Positions 19,758-28,345 of a stretch of DNA of 64,000 nt are shown in pieces (within the stretch, counting starts at the first letter, position 1; each line of letters starts with the position of its first letter). Below the pieces are notes generated by a model that was not told the DNA's origin, ran no database searches, and saw nothing but the letters and a program-made list of their open reading frames with translations. The stretch covers positions 109,821-173,820 of the forward strand of contig NZ_FODY01000006.1 of NCBI RefSeq assembly GCF_900110485.1, read 5' to 3'. The stretch is from Propionispora vibrioides (GTDB lineage: Bacteria; Bacillota; Negativicutes; Propionisporales; Propionisporaceae). A program made the translations under genes and the position numbers.

Positions 19758-20460
19758 TGGCGGTTCCACAACGCTTTTCCCAAAGTTCTTCGGCTTCCGA
19801 CCTTCTTATATACAAAGGCTCCAGCGTAAAAGGATCGCTGATCTTTCCGTTGTCCAGCAACCGATGAGCCAACACGGCGGTACTGCCGGCCCGGGACATA
19901 ATCAGATGCGGTTCGGCCAGCATAACCGGCATTCCCTTGGCCTGAATGACTTCCCGGTAAGCGGCGGCAGACTCCCCTAACAGTAATACCGGCGTATCCA
20001 TAGCAGCTAATTCCTTCAGTACATCAGTAAACGCAATGACCCGCGGCGGCACTAATTCCTGCAGTTCCCGATTATGCCAGCGGTATGAGGCCTGATAGAC
20101 GTTCCCCTTCTGGGCATCCAGCATCGGTGAAAGTACCACGCCGGGGACAGGACAGGCAAAGGCCAGTGCCGGTAAAGTCGGCACCCCCACAAGGGGAATT
20201 TTTAAGGCATAGGCTAGAGCCTTGGCCGTTGCCAGACCGATGCGCAGCCCGGTAAAGGAGCCCGGTCCAATACTGACAGCCACCGCCTGCAACGCATGTT
20301 TATCAACTTCCGCCATTTGCAAGACCTGGGCTATGTGAGGCATCAGTAATTCCGAATGGGTTTTCTTTGTCTGCAAAGTTAATTCGGCAATCAGCGTGTC
20401 GGCTGTTGCCAAGGCAACGCCGGACACCAAGGTCGCTGTATCAATCGCAAGAATTGGCAA
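19750..20460 (-). CDS. tsaB: t6A biosynthesis protein TsaB
   Basis: 236 residues of the inactive TsaD-like fold (ILAIDTATLVSGVAL; SIGPGSFTGLRIGLATAKALA). It scaffolds TsaD for tRNA threonylcarbamoylation. The start is a TTG preceded by GAGAGG; it overlaps tsaE by 20 nt. The C-terminal region is variable, as in the family. TsaB is normally essential in bacteria. Confidence 0.95.
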   Translation of the reverse strand: MPILAIDTATLVSGVALATADTLIAELTLQTKKTHSELLMPHIAQVLQMAEVDKHALQAVAVSIGPGSFTGLRIGLATAKALAYALKIPLVGVPTLPALAFACPVPGVVLSPMLDAQKGNVYQASYRWHNRELQELVPPRVIAFTDVLKELAAMDTPVLLLGESAAAYREVIQAKGMPVMLAEPHLIMSRAGSTAVLAHRLLDNGKISDPFTLEPLYIRRSEAEELWEKRCGTANE

Positions 20461-20929
20461 TATCTTTCAACCTCTCAATCCGTCTTTCGTAATTTCCACC
20501 ATTTGCGGCCAGGCTAATCACCCGTTCCCCGCTTTGTTCGCCCAGACTGATGGTAATCCAGAAATTTTCTTCCGGCATATATCCATCAAACCGGTCAGGC
20601 CATTCAATAATAGCCACACCGTCAGAATGTACATTTGTATATTCATCAAAACCGATGTCGGCCAGTTCGCCGGGCTGCTCCAAACGATACAAATCGAAAT
20701 GGTACAACCGTACAGGCGCATCATATACATTCATGATCGTGAAGGTTGGACTGGTGACTGCCTCCCGAATCTTGAGTCCTGCCGCAATGCCCTGTGTTAG
20801 TAGCGTTTTTCCGGCGCCGAGTGTTCCTGACAGACAAACCACGTCACCAGCTTGCAGCAATACCGCCAGTTTTTCTCCCAGCCGGTAAGTTTCTTCCGGC
20901 TTAAAAGTTTTTATTTTTATTACTACCAT
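20441..20929 (-). CDS. tsaE: tRNA t6A biosynthesis ATPase TsaE
   Basis: 162 residues with Walker A SGTLGAGKTLLTQGI (about 34-48), SPTFTIMNVY and the HFDLYRLE motif. Its ATPase resets the TsaB-TsaD complex. It heads tsaE-tsaB-rimI. A family II element separates it from thiL upstream. Confidence 0.95.
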   Translation of the reverse strand: MVVIKIKTFKPEETYRLGEKLAVLLQAGDVVCLSGTLGAGKTLLTQGIAAGLKIREAVTSPTFTIMNVYDAPVRLYHFDLYRLEQPGELADIGFDEYTNVHSDGVAIIEWPDRFDGYMPEENFWITISLGEQSGERVISLAANGGNYERRIERLKDIANSCD

Positions 20930-20966
20930 TATAGTAAGCTCCTGTCGTTTCTATTGTGTTATACGG

Positions 20967-21124
20967 CTAGTGCTCCGGCAACTTTGAAAGTGTAAATTAA
21001 TTTGCGTTTTTTTGTAAGGCAAGTCGGAGGAGGCTTGCCTGTCGACTATAGGTAAACCATCAACAACGAAGCCTTTACGGTAAAACTCCGTAAAGACGTT
21101 GTAATTTCAGAGTTGGTAGCGCAG
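20967..21124. repeat. Family II inverted-repeat element, copy 4
   Basis: About 158 bp between thiL and tsaE. The left end is CTAGTGCTCCGGCAACTTTGAAA; the right end read inward is CTGCGCTACCAACTCTGAAAT. The interior has GGCAAGTCGGAGGAGGC and CAACAACGAAG, the family core in plus orientation. It ends 8 nt from the thiL stop. Confidence 0.6.
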
Positions 21125-21132
21125 CCCGCCAT

Positions 21133-22137
21133 CTACCGAAAATGATTGTAGCCACGCGCTACGAGCGGCTGTTCCTCGCCCGTCTCATTGATCAAAATCA
21201 CCCCGGTATGGGGTTTGGTCACCTCACCAATCGGGGTAACGGCTACACCTAAATCAGTTGCCTGCAATTCCCGCCATTTGCCTTTTTCCATGGTAAATAC
21301 AAGTTGATAATCTTCCCCGCCGTACAGCGCATAGTCGAGAGGAGTCTTATGAAATAAAGCGGCAGCAGCCTTTAGTTCGTCAGACAGCGGTATTTGCCCG
21401 GCAAAAAGCCGTATCCCTACCTGACTGGCAGCGGCAATCTCATTAATCTCACTCGCCAGACCGTCACTGATATCATTCAGGCTGGAAGCGCCGGCAAGCC
21501 CCAATAATTTTCCGGCCTTTACCTGCGGTCGCGGCGTCAGGTGCGCAGTTACCAGCGGCCAGGCAAAATCATGGTCTTCCCAGTCGCCGGTCAGCAGCAA
21601 GTCTAAGCCGCCGCTGGAATTGCCCAGTTTCCCGGTAACAGCTACAATCTCCCCGGGATTGGCGCCGGATCGCCGCACAATATTACCCGGTTCCACTTCA
21701 CCCATGGCTGCTACGTTGATAACAATACCGCCGGAAGTAGCCACCGTATCGCCGCCGACAATGTTCACTCCAAACTCACGGCAGATTTCTTTCATTCCTT
21801 CATATAGATTAACAACAAAATCCGGTGAAACCTGCTTATTGATCGCCAGTGAAACCAGCACGTGCCTGGGAGTCCCGCCCATAGCGGCAATATCGCTAAG
21901 ATTGACCGCAATGGCTTTATAGCCGAGTTGCCAGGGAGTCGTCGTCCGAAGATCAAAGTGAACGCTTTCCACCAGCATATCTGTTGTCAATAGTTGGAGC
22001 TGCCTTGGCGCAGGCAGAACAACGGCCGCATCATCACCTATCCCGGTAATGACACAGCCCGGATTTTGGATGGTATCTTGTTTGATTAAATCAATCAGAC
22101 CAAATTCGCCAATTTCCTCGATTTTGTGTGTTGTCAT
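21133..22137 (-). CDS. thiL: Thiamine-monophosphate kinase
   Basis: Phosphorylates thiamine monophosphate to the diphosphate cofactor. The 334 residues have the N-terminal GEFGLI, GIGDDAAVV metal-binding loop, the SDIAAMGG block near 80-87 (NLSDIAAMGGTPRHVLVSL region), GGDTV and GGEDYQLVF. Typical length. thiL next to tsaE-tsaB-rimI is a common Firmicute order. The SD is weak. Confidence 0.95.
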   Translation of the reverse strand: MTTHKIEEIGEFGLIDLIKQDTIQNPGCVITGIGDDAAVVLPAPRQLQLLTTDMLVESVHFDLRTTTPWQLGYKAIAVNLSDIAAMGGTPRHVLVSLAINKQVSPDFVVNLYEGMKEICREFGVNIVGGDTVATSGGIVINVAAMGEVEPGNIVRRSGANPGEIVAVTGKLGNSSGGLDLLLTGDWEDHDFAWPLVTAHLTPRPQVKAGKLLGLAGASSLNDISDGLASEINEIAAASQVGIRLFAGQIPLSDELKAAAALFHKTPLDYALYGGEDYQLVFTMEKGKWRELQATDLGVAVTPIGEVTKPHTGVILINETGEEQPLVARGYNHFR

Positions 22138-22429
22138 AAAAAAACAAACCCCGCCATGTATTTTTTATCTGAGTTACTAACAATACATTGATAACGTAGT
22201 TAGTGGCAATGTGTTTTCATCTGGTTTACTTCTTGCCAGATATCAGCATTTCCTGCATTATTAGTATGCCACTTCACAGAAAAAATTTGTGAGAAATAAA
22301 AAAGGAAATCGTACCGGCCGCGCCTAACATTATTAAATCATCTGATCGGTGCAGGCCAATACCTTGCGTCACACTTATCATATTTTAAAAAATCCGACAT
22401 ATTTGTCTTTATCAGCCTAAGGAGGAACC

Positions 22430-23989
22430 ATGAAAAGTCTATGCCTGAAAATCCCCAATGTGGACCGGATTGGGTTAATCAAAGATATCTCCTGTATTTT
22501 GGCCGAACGCCAGATCAACATTCTTTCGATGGAAGTAAAACCAAACACTGTCTTCTTAGAAATTAATCTGTTGACAGAAGATGACAAATTCTACATCTTT
22601 CAAACGATTAGAGCCATTTCTCAGGTAATTGATGTCCAGGAAATTGATTTAATGCCCTATCAGGAAAAAGCCGAACAGCTTAAAGCGGTATTAGGCTCGG
22701 TTAGTGACGGAATCATCGCGGTCGATCCCCAGGGAAATATAACGCAGCATAACCCGGCCGCCGAAAAGATCACCCATCTGACCGCAGACCAATTAGTCAA
22801 AAGCTCATTGGACAGCCTGTTTCCGTCCAGTATCGTTCCCTTGCGGACTTTGCTGCAAACGGGAACAGGTTACGATAACTGTGAAGTGATCAATATCCTT
22901 ACACAAAGCCATTACCTGACCAGCGGCCGCCCTATCATGGACGGCAACGGGCGAATTATCGGCGCTGTCGCCATTTTGAAGGACATCAGCGATGTCCGGG
23001 ACCTGGTCTATACGGTAACAGGCCAGTCCTCCTTTTCCTTTGGCGATATTCTTTATACCAGCAAAGCCATGCAGCGGGTAGCGACACTGGCAAAAACCAT
23101 TGCCCAGGGAGATTCAACGGTATTAATCCGCGGCGAAACCGGCACGGGTAAAGAACTGTTTGCCAAGGCCATCCACGACACTTCGGCCCGCGCTAAGGAA
23201 TTATTCGTACCGCTCAACTGCGCCGCCATTCCGGATACTTTATTGGAAACCGAACTGTTCGGCTACAAGGACGGTGCCTTCACCGGTTCGGCCAAAGGCG
23301 GAAAAAAAGGACTCTTTGAGTTTGCCGATAGGGGAACTATCTTCCTGGATGAAATTGGTGAATTATCCACCTCTCTGCAGGCTAAACTATTGCGGGTATT
23401 ACAAGAGGGAAAAATACGCCGCATTGGCGACACCCTGGAAATACCGGTCAATGTTCGTGTTTTAGCAGCTACTAACCGCAACCTGGAAGAAATGATTCAG
23501 CAGGGAAAATTCCGCGAAGATCTGTATTATCGCATCAATGTCATTCCATTGTTTATTCCGCCGCTTAAAGCCAGACGCGACGATATTCCTTTACTGTCCC
23601 AGCTGTTTCTTCGCCGTTACGCCGCCAGACTGCACAAGCCGGTTACCGCTATCAGTGAAAGCTCTTTGCAGAAGCTGATGGAATATCACTGGCCCGGCAA
23701 TATCCGTGAGCTGGAAAACGTCATTGAACGGGCCGTTAATCTGGTCACAGGCAGCATTCTGCTCAACGAACACATTATCTTTGATCACGATTACTCGCCA
23801 ACACCGCTGGAGACCGTTCTGCCGGAATGTGCCCTGGATGAAATACTGGATAAAGTGGAACGGGACGTACTTATAAAGGCCTTAACACAGCACCGGACCC
23901 TCCGGCAGCTCGGCAAGGCGCTTTCCCTCTCTCACACGGCTGTGCTAAAGAAACTGCGTAAGCATGGTCTCAGCATCGTAAAAAAGTAA
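22430..23989 (+). CDS. Sigma-54-dependent transcriptional activator with ACT and PAS domains (TyrR-like architecture)
   Basis: 519 residues. The N-terminal ACT-like domain (about 1-75) is followed by PAS (about 80-190), an AAA+ domain with Walker A GETGTGKE at 235-242, and Walker B FLDEIGE near 305-311. A C-terminal helix-turn-helix (about 490-515; RQLGKALSLSHTAVLKKL) ends it. The loop that contacts sigma-54 reads GAFTGS instead of GAFTGA. ACT domains often bind amino acids, so it may regulate amino-acid use. No adjacent target operon or -24/-12 promoter was seen. SD AAGGAGG. Confidence 0.92.
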   Translation: MKSLCLKIPNVDRIGLIKDISCILAERQINILSMEVKPNTVFLEINLLTEDDKFYIFQTIRAISQVIDVQEIDLMPYQEKAEQLKAVLGSVSDGIIAVDPQGNITQHNPAAEKITHLTADQLVKSSLDSLFPSSIVPLRTLLQTGTGYDNCEVINILTQSHYLTSGRPIMDGNGRIIGAVAILKDISDVRDLVYTVTGQSSFSFGDILYTSKAMQRVATLAKTIAQGDSTVLIRGETGTGKELFAKAIHDTSARAKELFVPLNCAAIPDTLLETELFGYKDGAFTGSAKGGKKGLFEFADRGTIFLDEIGELSTSLQAKLLRVLQEGKIRRIGDTLEIPVNVRVLAATNRNLEEMIQQGKFREDLYYRINVIPLFIPPLKARRDDIPLLSQLFLRRYAARLHKPVTAISESSLQKLMEYHWPGNIRELENVIERAVNLVTGSILLNEHIIFDHDYSPTPLETVLPECALDEILDKVERDVLIKALTQHRTLRQLGKALSLSHTAVLKKLRKHGLSIVKK

Positions 23990-24026
23990 CCCTTGCGGGC
24001 AACATCAGCCGTCTGCCTGCATATTA

Positions 24027-24056
24027 GGAGGGAGCATGCATAAGCATGCTCCCTCC
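24027..24056. terminator. Bidirectional terminator between convergent genes
   Basis: Perfect 13-bp stem GGAGGGAGCATGC/GCATGCTCCCTCC with an ATAA loop, between the sigma-54 activator (plus) and the GerM-like gene (minus). The plus side is followed by CTTTAA, the minus side by TAATAT. Confidence 0.75.
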
Positions 24057-24065
24057 CTTTAACCG

Positions 24066-24659
24066 CTATCGTTTGATGATATCCTCTGACCGGCCCAAAG
24101 GCTGGCTTAAATCCAAATGTCCGGAAATCGTATCGATAGGCTTTCCCTCCACCAGAATACGAACCTTTTGAATCTCGGGAAACTCGGTCAATGTATCGAC
24201 AATCGCACCAACAATTAAAATTTCAGAAGCAGACCCACCGCGGTTATCTTTTATCAGCTTATCCGTAAAATCCGGATAGGCAATGTGGTCTTTGACGGTT
24301 ATGGAACGAAGCTTTGTCCCTGCCGGGATCACGGCTGTCAGTTCCTTATTTTTCGTACCGGCCAACAATAACTCTAACGCTGTTTGAGCCGGGTGTGTAC
24401 TCTGCGGCACCGTATGCACCTCGGGAACCAGATGCTCCGCATCCTTGCTGGCGTGATAAATAGTCAGCCGCATGGTTCCGGCCTGCACCTGTCCGTTCGG
24501 GCCAGTTGCCTGACCGGCGGATTTTTCAGTCTGCGACTGTTCCACACCGGAAGAAGTTTCTGGCGGCACCGTCTGCTGAGAGCAACCGGCAAGCAAGCCC
24601 AAGCATAAGAGACTGATAAAAAGAATTTTTAGGCGGCCACTGCAACGTAGGGGCTTCAT
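24066..24659 (-). CDS. GerMN-domain lipoprotein (GerM-like)
   Basis: 197 residues from the ATG at 24659 (AAAGGAGGTG is 9 nt upstream). A lipoprotein signal peptide ends in LLAGC, so the mature protein starts at that Cys. A Gln/Thr/Ser linker leads to a GerMN domain (about 75-190) with TALELLLAGT and ILVEGKPIDT. GerM is needed for spore development and germination in Bacillus. It lies 1 nt after the amidase stop, which suggests joint action on cortex or septal peptidoglycan. Confidence 0.88.
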   Translation of the reverse strand: MKPLRCSGRLKILFISLLCLGLLAGCSQQTVPPETSSGVEQSQTEKSAGQATGPNGQVQAGTMRLTIYHASKDAEHLVPEVHTVPQSTHPAQTALELLLAGTKNKELTAVIPAGTKLRSITVKDHIAYPDFTDKLIKDNRGGSASEILIVGAIVDTLTEFPEIQKVRILVEGKPIDTISGHLDLSQPLGRSEDIIKR

Positions 24660-24660
24660 C

Positions 24661-25791
24661 TTATTGCCCACCTCCTTTAACGGCTGCCTGAGCAAAGAAA
24701 CGTCCTAAGCCATTTACAAGCCCTTGCGCCGCCTCCTGTTGAAACTGAGGTGTATTCATCAATTTTTCCTCTTGAGGATTAGAGATAAACCCTAACTCAA
24801 CCAGGGATGCCGGCATAACCGTATTTTTCAAAACATAAAAATTGGCCTGATGAATGCCACGATCGCCAAAACCGCCGAAAATAGACGTCACCAGATTGTC
24901 CTGCAAGCTGTCCGCTAATAGCGTGTCGTAGTCGGTCTTAGGGTAATAATAACTGGCGATACCTCCCACACTGGGATCGGTAAAGGCGTTGATATGTATA
25001 CTGATAAACACATCGGCTTTATTATTATTGCCCACATTCGCCCGTGCGCCCAGTTCGTCCACCGCACTGGCATTAGGTCCAAAAACGTCTTTATCCGCCT
25101 GCCTGGTCATAATTACCTTGGCTCCCGCTTGTTCCAATAACAGCTTGGTTTTTTGCGCTACGGCCAGCGTAATGGTTTTCTCCTGCGTATTACTGCCAAT
25201 AGCTCCCGGATCAGTCCCACCGTGACCGGGATCAAGGGCAATCACCTTGTTTTTCAGCCCCGGCGTAAACGAAAAGGACGGTACCGGCACAGGCTTGTTG
25301 ATATCCACTACAATCCGGTGTGTTTTATTGGCCTGGGCATCACTTTTTAAAGTAAATACTTTATAATCGGAAGCGCCGAGAGCAGCCGGTAAAGCAATCA
25401 CAATCCGGCTAGTCTGACTGTTAATGGCCTGGACACTCATTTGCCGGGCGATAGCTCCATCCAAAGTCAGACTTTTACTTATTTTTCCCGCTGTAGCACC
25501 TTGTACATCCACAATCAATTGAGGACTGGGAGCGCTAACCAGAGACCCTTTTGCCTCAACCGGGCCACTGGAATCGATAACCAAACGCAATTTGCTGCTA
25601 CCGGTTACCGCATCATTGTGGACGGCAAAACGCACATTCAGCAATTCTGCCGCCTGGCGTATGACATTACCGTTCAACGGAGAACCTGCAATAGCCGGAG
25701 CAGCCTGGGAAACGTTCAACTCAGCCGCCAGCGCCATATGCGACAGCAGCAACATCATGATCAAAAACGCGAAAAGCAACTTGCGCTGCAC
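24661..25791 (-). CDS. N-acetylmuramoyl-L-alanine amidase with AMIN domain (AmiC/CwlD-like)
   Basis: About 376 residues. A signal peptide (LLFAFLIMMLLLSHMALA) is followed by an AMIN domain (about 30-150) and an Amidase_3 catalytic domain. The latter has zinc ligands in ALDPGHGG, a Glu in QEKTITL, a His in ISIHINAF and the catalytic Glu in LVELGFISN. It cleaves the lactyl-peptide bond of peptidoglycan. I prefer the GTG at 25791 (GGAGGG 6 nt upstream) over the ATG at 25806. Its pairing with a GerM-like lipoprotein points to sporulation or cell separation. Confidence 0.9.
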   Translation of the reverse strand: MQRKLLFAFLIMMLLLSHMALAAELNVSQAAPAIAGSPLNGNVIRQAAELLNVRFAVHNDAVTGSSKLRLVIDSSGPVEAKGSLVSAPSPQLIVDVQGATAGKISKSLTLDGAIARQMSVQAINSQTSRIVIALPAALGASDYKVFTLKSDAQANKTHRIVVDINKPVPVPSFSFTPGLKNKVIALDPGHGGTDPGAIGSNTQEKTITLAVAQKTKLLLEQAGAKVIMTRQADKDVFGPNASAVDELGARANVGNNNKADVFISIHINAFTDPSVGGIASYYYPKTDYDTLLADSLQDNLVTSIFGGFGDRGIHQANFYVLKNTVMPASLVELGFISNPQEEKLMNTPQFQQEAAQGLVNGLGRFFAQAAVKGGGQ

Positions 25792-25859
25792 CCTCAACCC
25801 TCCCATAGTACGACATATATGGGTAATCTTCGCGTTTTTCTAAAAAAATCCTGCATAAG

Positions 25860-25973
25860 AAACGACAAACTTTACGTCTGAACATTATTTACCAACAAAC
25901 CGAAAAAAATAAGATCATCACTGCCGCTATGGGTGGCATGAGTGACATGGGAGGTATGGGCGGCATGCTGTAA
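25860..25973 (+). pseudogene. Remnant of a second groEL gene (C-terminal tail)
   Basis: On the plus strand the frame ending at 25973 reads TEKNKIITAAMGG then MSDMGGMGGML and a TAA stop, which is the Gly-Gly-Met tail of GroEL. A one-base frame change upstream gives LFTNKPKK, resembling the LV..KPEK segment that precedes the tail. Nothing recognisable remains further upstream, because the amidase start lies there. The functional groL at 13 kb has a different tail order, so this is a leftover from another copy, not a duplication of that end. Confidence 0.6.
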
Positions 25974-25990
25974 GGCCTTCGTCAACTCTC

Positions 25991-26158
25991 CTAGGGCTTG
26001 TTTGTAAAATATCCGAAACGCCTCCTAACGGTGCTTTTTATGCCATACTTCGTTAACATGTTTTGAAATAGGGGCCGCTATTCCTGCAACATGTTGCCTC
26101 GTCTGGCACAAAAATCACTCGCCATGAAGCATTCCGTTAATTTACAAACAAACCCTAG
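25991..26158. repeat. Family III inverted-repeat element (MITE-like)
   Basis: 168 bp with 18-bp terminal inverted repeats, CTAGGGCTTGTTTGTAAA and CTAGGGTTTGTTTGTAAA (one mismatch). No ORF. It sits next to the groEL remnant in the 25807-26212 gap. Only one copy is in this window. Size and clean ends suggest a non-autonomous transposable element. Confidence 0.7.
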
Positions 26159-26212
26159 TAATAATCGGATAAAATTACCAATATTTTATCCCACTAAAAG
26201 AACGCTCCAGGC

Positions 26213-26440
26213 CTACTCGTCTTGATTTTCCGCTAGCAGTGCTTTTAACAATGCTTCACCGGCAGTCCGGGCCTCTTGGGTGGCCTGTGGATCAAAAGTC
26301 ACCGCTATATCAAAAATATCGCCTTCCCGAACCTTATCGGGAAAAAGAGCGCAGGGCCAAACAACCTGTATCTCTTCATCTCCCAGCAATAAAACGGCCT
26401 TATCTCCTTCCAGACGATCAACAACAGCTTTGATACGCAT
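26213..26440 (-). CDS. DUF3006 family protein
   Basis: 75-residue acidic protein starting RIKAVVDRLEGDKAVLLLGD, the pattern of DUF3006, a small beta-barrel-like family of unknown function. It starts 2 nt after the stop of the metallohydrolase gene. That pairing with ComEC-type hydrolases is widespread in Firmicutes, so the two probably act together. SD AAGGAGAAA. Confidence 0.85.
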   Translation of the reverse strand: MRIKAVVDRLEGDKAVLLLGDEEIQVVWPCALFPDKVREGDIFDIAVTFDPQATQEARTAGEALLKALLAENQDE

Positions 26441-26442
26441 TG

Positions 26443-27327
26443 TCAGTTTCTCTCCTTGCTTATAGAATACCCCTGGCCATCAGTTCTTATTTCTACCGTA
26501 CCATCCTTATCGGTGCGGTAAATCTTGATTTTCATTGCCTGATATTTTTTTAAGGTAGACGGATGGGGATGGTGATATTCATTACCCTCGCCTGCCGAAA
26601 TCACAGCAGCTTCCGGTGCCACCTTGGCCAAAAAGTCTTCCGATGAGGAAGTATTGCTGCCGTGATGCCCACTCTTTAATACGGTACTTTTCAATTGACC
26701 GGAAAATTCATTTACCATAACCGCTTCTGCTTCCTGTTCCGCGTCACCGGTAAGCAGCATAGAAAAATTCCCATAGATAAGTTTAGCCACAATAGAGTTG
26801 TTATTCAGTGCAGCCTTGCCTTCTAACAGCGGCTTGGGCGGAGAAAGTATCTGCAGCACCGCGCCACCGCCAAGTTCGATTTTGTCACCGCCAGTCATAA
26901 CTGCAAAAGGAATTTTTTTCTTTTTTATTGTAGTCAAATACTGCCGGTACAAAGAAGTTGTTGTGGTCTGCCCACTATCGTAGGTTTGTTTTACCGGAAA
27001 ATTATCAAAAACAGCCTTCATCCCTCCCAAGTGGTCGGCATGGGGATGGGTAATAATCACTTTATCCAATTCCTGAATTCCTTGTTTTTTTATGTATGCC
27101 ACCAGTTTATCCCTGGCTGGAACATCCCCACTGTCAACGAGAACTGTCTCGCCGTTGGTCCGGATTAAAATAGCATCTCCCTGACCGACGTCAATCACAT
27201 CCACCACCAGCTCACCAGCCTTTGAAACAACCGGCCGTTCGGCACAGCCAAACAGAAATATCGCCGACAGCAATATCATGACCAGCACAGAAAATACTTT
27301 GACAGGTTGTTTATAGCTTAGCTGCAT
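26443..27327 (-). CDS. ComEC/Rec2-type metallo-beta-lactamase-fold hydrolase, exported lipoprotein
   Basis: 294 residues with an N-terminal signal ending in LFGCAE (lipobox-like). The metallohydrolase domain has the metal-binding ITHPHADHLGGM motif near 95-106, LTGDAE and SGHHGSNTS. It corresponds to the C-terminal domain of ComEC without the channel, so an extracytoplasmic nuclease or phosphodiesterase role is plausible but unproven. The substrate cannot be read from sequence. First of two coupled genes. Confidence 0.87.
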   Translation of the reverse strand: MQLSYKQPVKVFSVLVMILLSAIFLFGCAERPVVSKAGELVVDVIDVGQGDAILIRTNGETVLVDSGDVPARDKLVAYIKKQGIQELDKVIITHPHADHLGGMKAVFDNFPVKQTYDSGQTTTTSLYRQYLTTIKKKKIPFAVMTGGDKIELGGGAVLQILSPPKPLLEGKAALNNNSIVAKLIYGNFSMLLTGDAEQEAEAVMVNEFSGQLKSTVLKSGHHGSNTSSSEDFLAKVAPEAAVISAGEGNEYHHPHPSTLKKYQAMKIKIYRTDKDGTVEIRTDGQGYSISKERN

Positions 27328-27384
27328 AATCTACCTCTTTGCGTAATCCCCTTAAACTTAGTTATTTTACGAAAATTTTCCCGC

Positions 27385-27440
27385 CTGCGTCGTTGTCATC
27401 GCCTGACATAGATCAGCTATACGCGGCTCCTTCGCCTAGT
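27385..27440 (-). repeat. Family II element, degenerate copy 5 (core only)
   Basis: On the minus strand CGAAGGAGCCGCGTATAGC and GGCGATGACAACGACGC align with the family II core (CGGAGGAGGCGCGCATATC ... GACGACAACGAAG). I could not define clear terminal repeats; the copy may span roughly 27331-27496. Confidence 0.45.
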
Positions 27441-27477
27441 AGTGCGAAAGAGCTTTAAATTTCAATCCGGAAAATTA

Positions 27478-27501
27478 AAAATAGGCAGTCGCCCGCCTAT
27501 C
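27478..27501 (-). terminator. Terminator after ndoA
   Basis: ATAGGC/GCCTAT stem, followed on the minus strand by TTTTTAATTTT, 18 nt beyond the ndoA stop codon. Confidence 0.7.
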
Positions 27502-27518
27502 CCCTGCTTGCCATACTT

Positions 27519-27869
27519 TTAAATTTGAACCAGTCCCAGACTCACCCGCACAGCATCATCAATCTGAGTCATAATATCCTCTGTCAGATGTGTCACTTTC
27601 TCTTTCAGCCGCCGTTTATCAATCGTACGCATCTGCTCCAGCAAAATAACCGAATCTTTTTCCAAATTGTATTGTTTGGCGCTGATTTCCACATGAGTCG
27701 GCAGCTTCGCCTTGGAAATTTGCGAAGTAATAGCTGCAACAATAACGGTAGGACTGTATTTATTACCAACATCATTTTGAATTACTAAAACAGGGCGGTG
27801 TCCCCCCTGTTCCGAACCAACAACCGGGCTTAAATTGGCATAATAAATGTCCCCACGCTTTACGATCAT
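27519..27869 (-). CDS. ndoA: mRNA interferase toxin EndoA (MazF family)
   Basis: 116-residue PemK/MazF toxin. It shows [29 protein letters not shown], and the [10 protein letters not shown] block, all hallmarks of Bacillus EndoA/NdoA. It cleaves single-stranded mRNA at U-rich pentamer sites and is held inactive by the antitoxin encoded 3 nt upstream. Position next to nnr-acpS matches the alr/acpS neighbourhood of ndoA in other Firmicutes. Confidence 0.95.
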   Translation of the reverse strand: MIVKRGDIYYANLSPVVGSEQGGHRPVLVIQNDVGNKYSPTVIVAAITSQISKAKLPTHVEISAKQYNLEKDSVILLEQMRTIDKRRLKEKVTHLTEDIMTQIDDAVRVSLGLVQI

Positions 27870-27872
27870 ATA

Positions 27873-28145
27873 TTATTCACGCTCCGCCAACAGGGTGGGC
27901 ATTTCAAACATATCCGTATCAATTAGCAGTCCCTCTTCCGCCAAGGACAAATTAATAACGGCCATTTCCTGATATCCCTTGCGCATCATGTCACGAATAG
28001 CCTGCTTTTTACGATCTTCAATATACCGCTTCATCGCTTCGCGCACAAACTGGCTACGGCTTAATTTCTCCATGGCGATGATACCGTCAACTTCCTGGAG
28101 CAAGCTATTGGGAATACTTATCATAATACGTTTTAATTCGGCCAC
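27873..28145 (-). CDS. ndoAI: Antitoxin EndoAI (ribbon-helix-helix)
   Basis: 90 residues with an N-terminal ribbon-helix-helix (KRIMISIPNSLLQEVD; SRSQFVREAMKRYI) and an acidic C-terminal tail that should wrap the toxin. The start is a GTG after GGGGGTGAAG. It precedes ndoA in the same operon and is expected to autoregulate; a perfect 14-bp palindrome lies about 34 nt upstream. Confidence 0.92.
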   Translation of the reverse strand: MAELKRIMISIPNSLLQEVDGIIAMEKLSRSQFVREAMKRYIEDRKKQAIRDMMRKGYQEMAVINLSLAEEGLLIDTDMFEMPTLLAERE

Positions 28146-28178
28146 ACCTTCACCCCCGCCAGTCTATACATGGCTTGC

Positions 28179-28192
28179 TATAATTAATTATA
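28179..28192. promoter_or_regulatory. Candidate EndoAI operator palindrome
   Basis: Perfect 14-bp palindrome TATAATTAATTATA upstream of ndoAI, overlapping an AT-rich region with possible -10 hexamers. RHH antitoxins bind such short repeats, so autoregulation is possible. The composition is simple and chance is not excluded. Confidence 0.35.
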
Positions 28193-28345
28193 TATATTTA
28201 TATACTAAAGTCAACTTATATATATACCTTCAGAATTAACTATACCATGATTAAGTATGCATTAGCAACAAACAAATTATGCCTACTATTGCCATGGGAA
28301 TATAGCTAAAAATCGAAATTTCTCTCCCCGGTACTTTATCTGACA

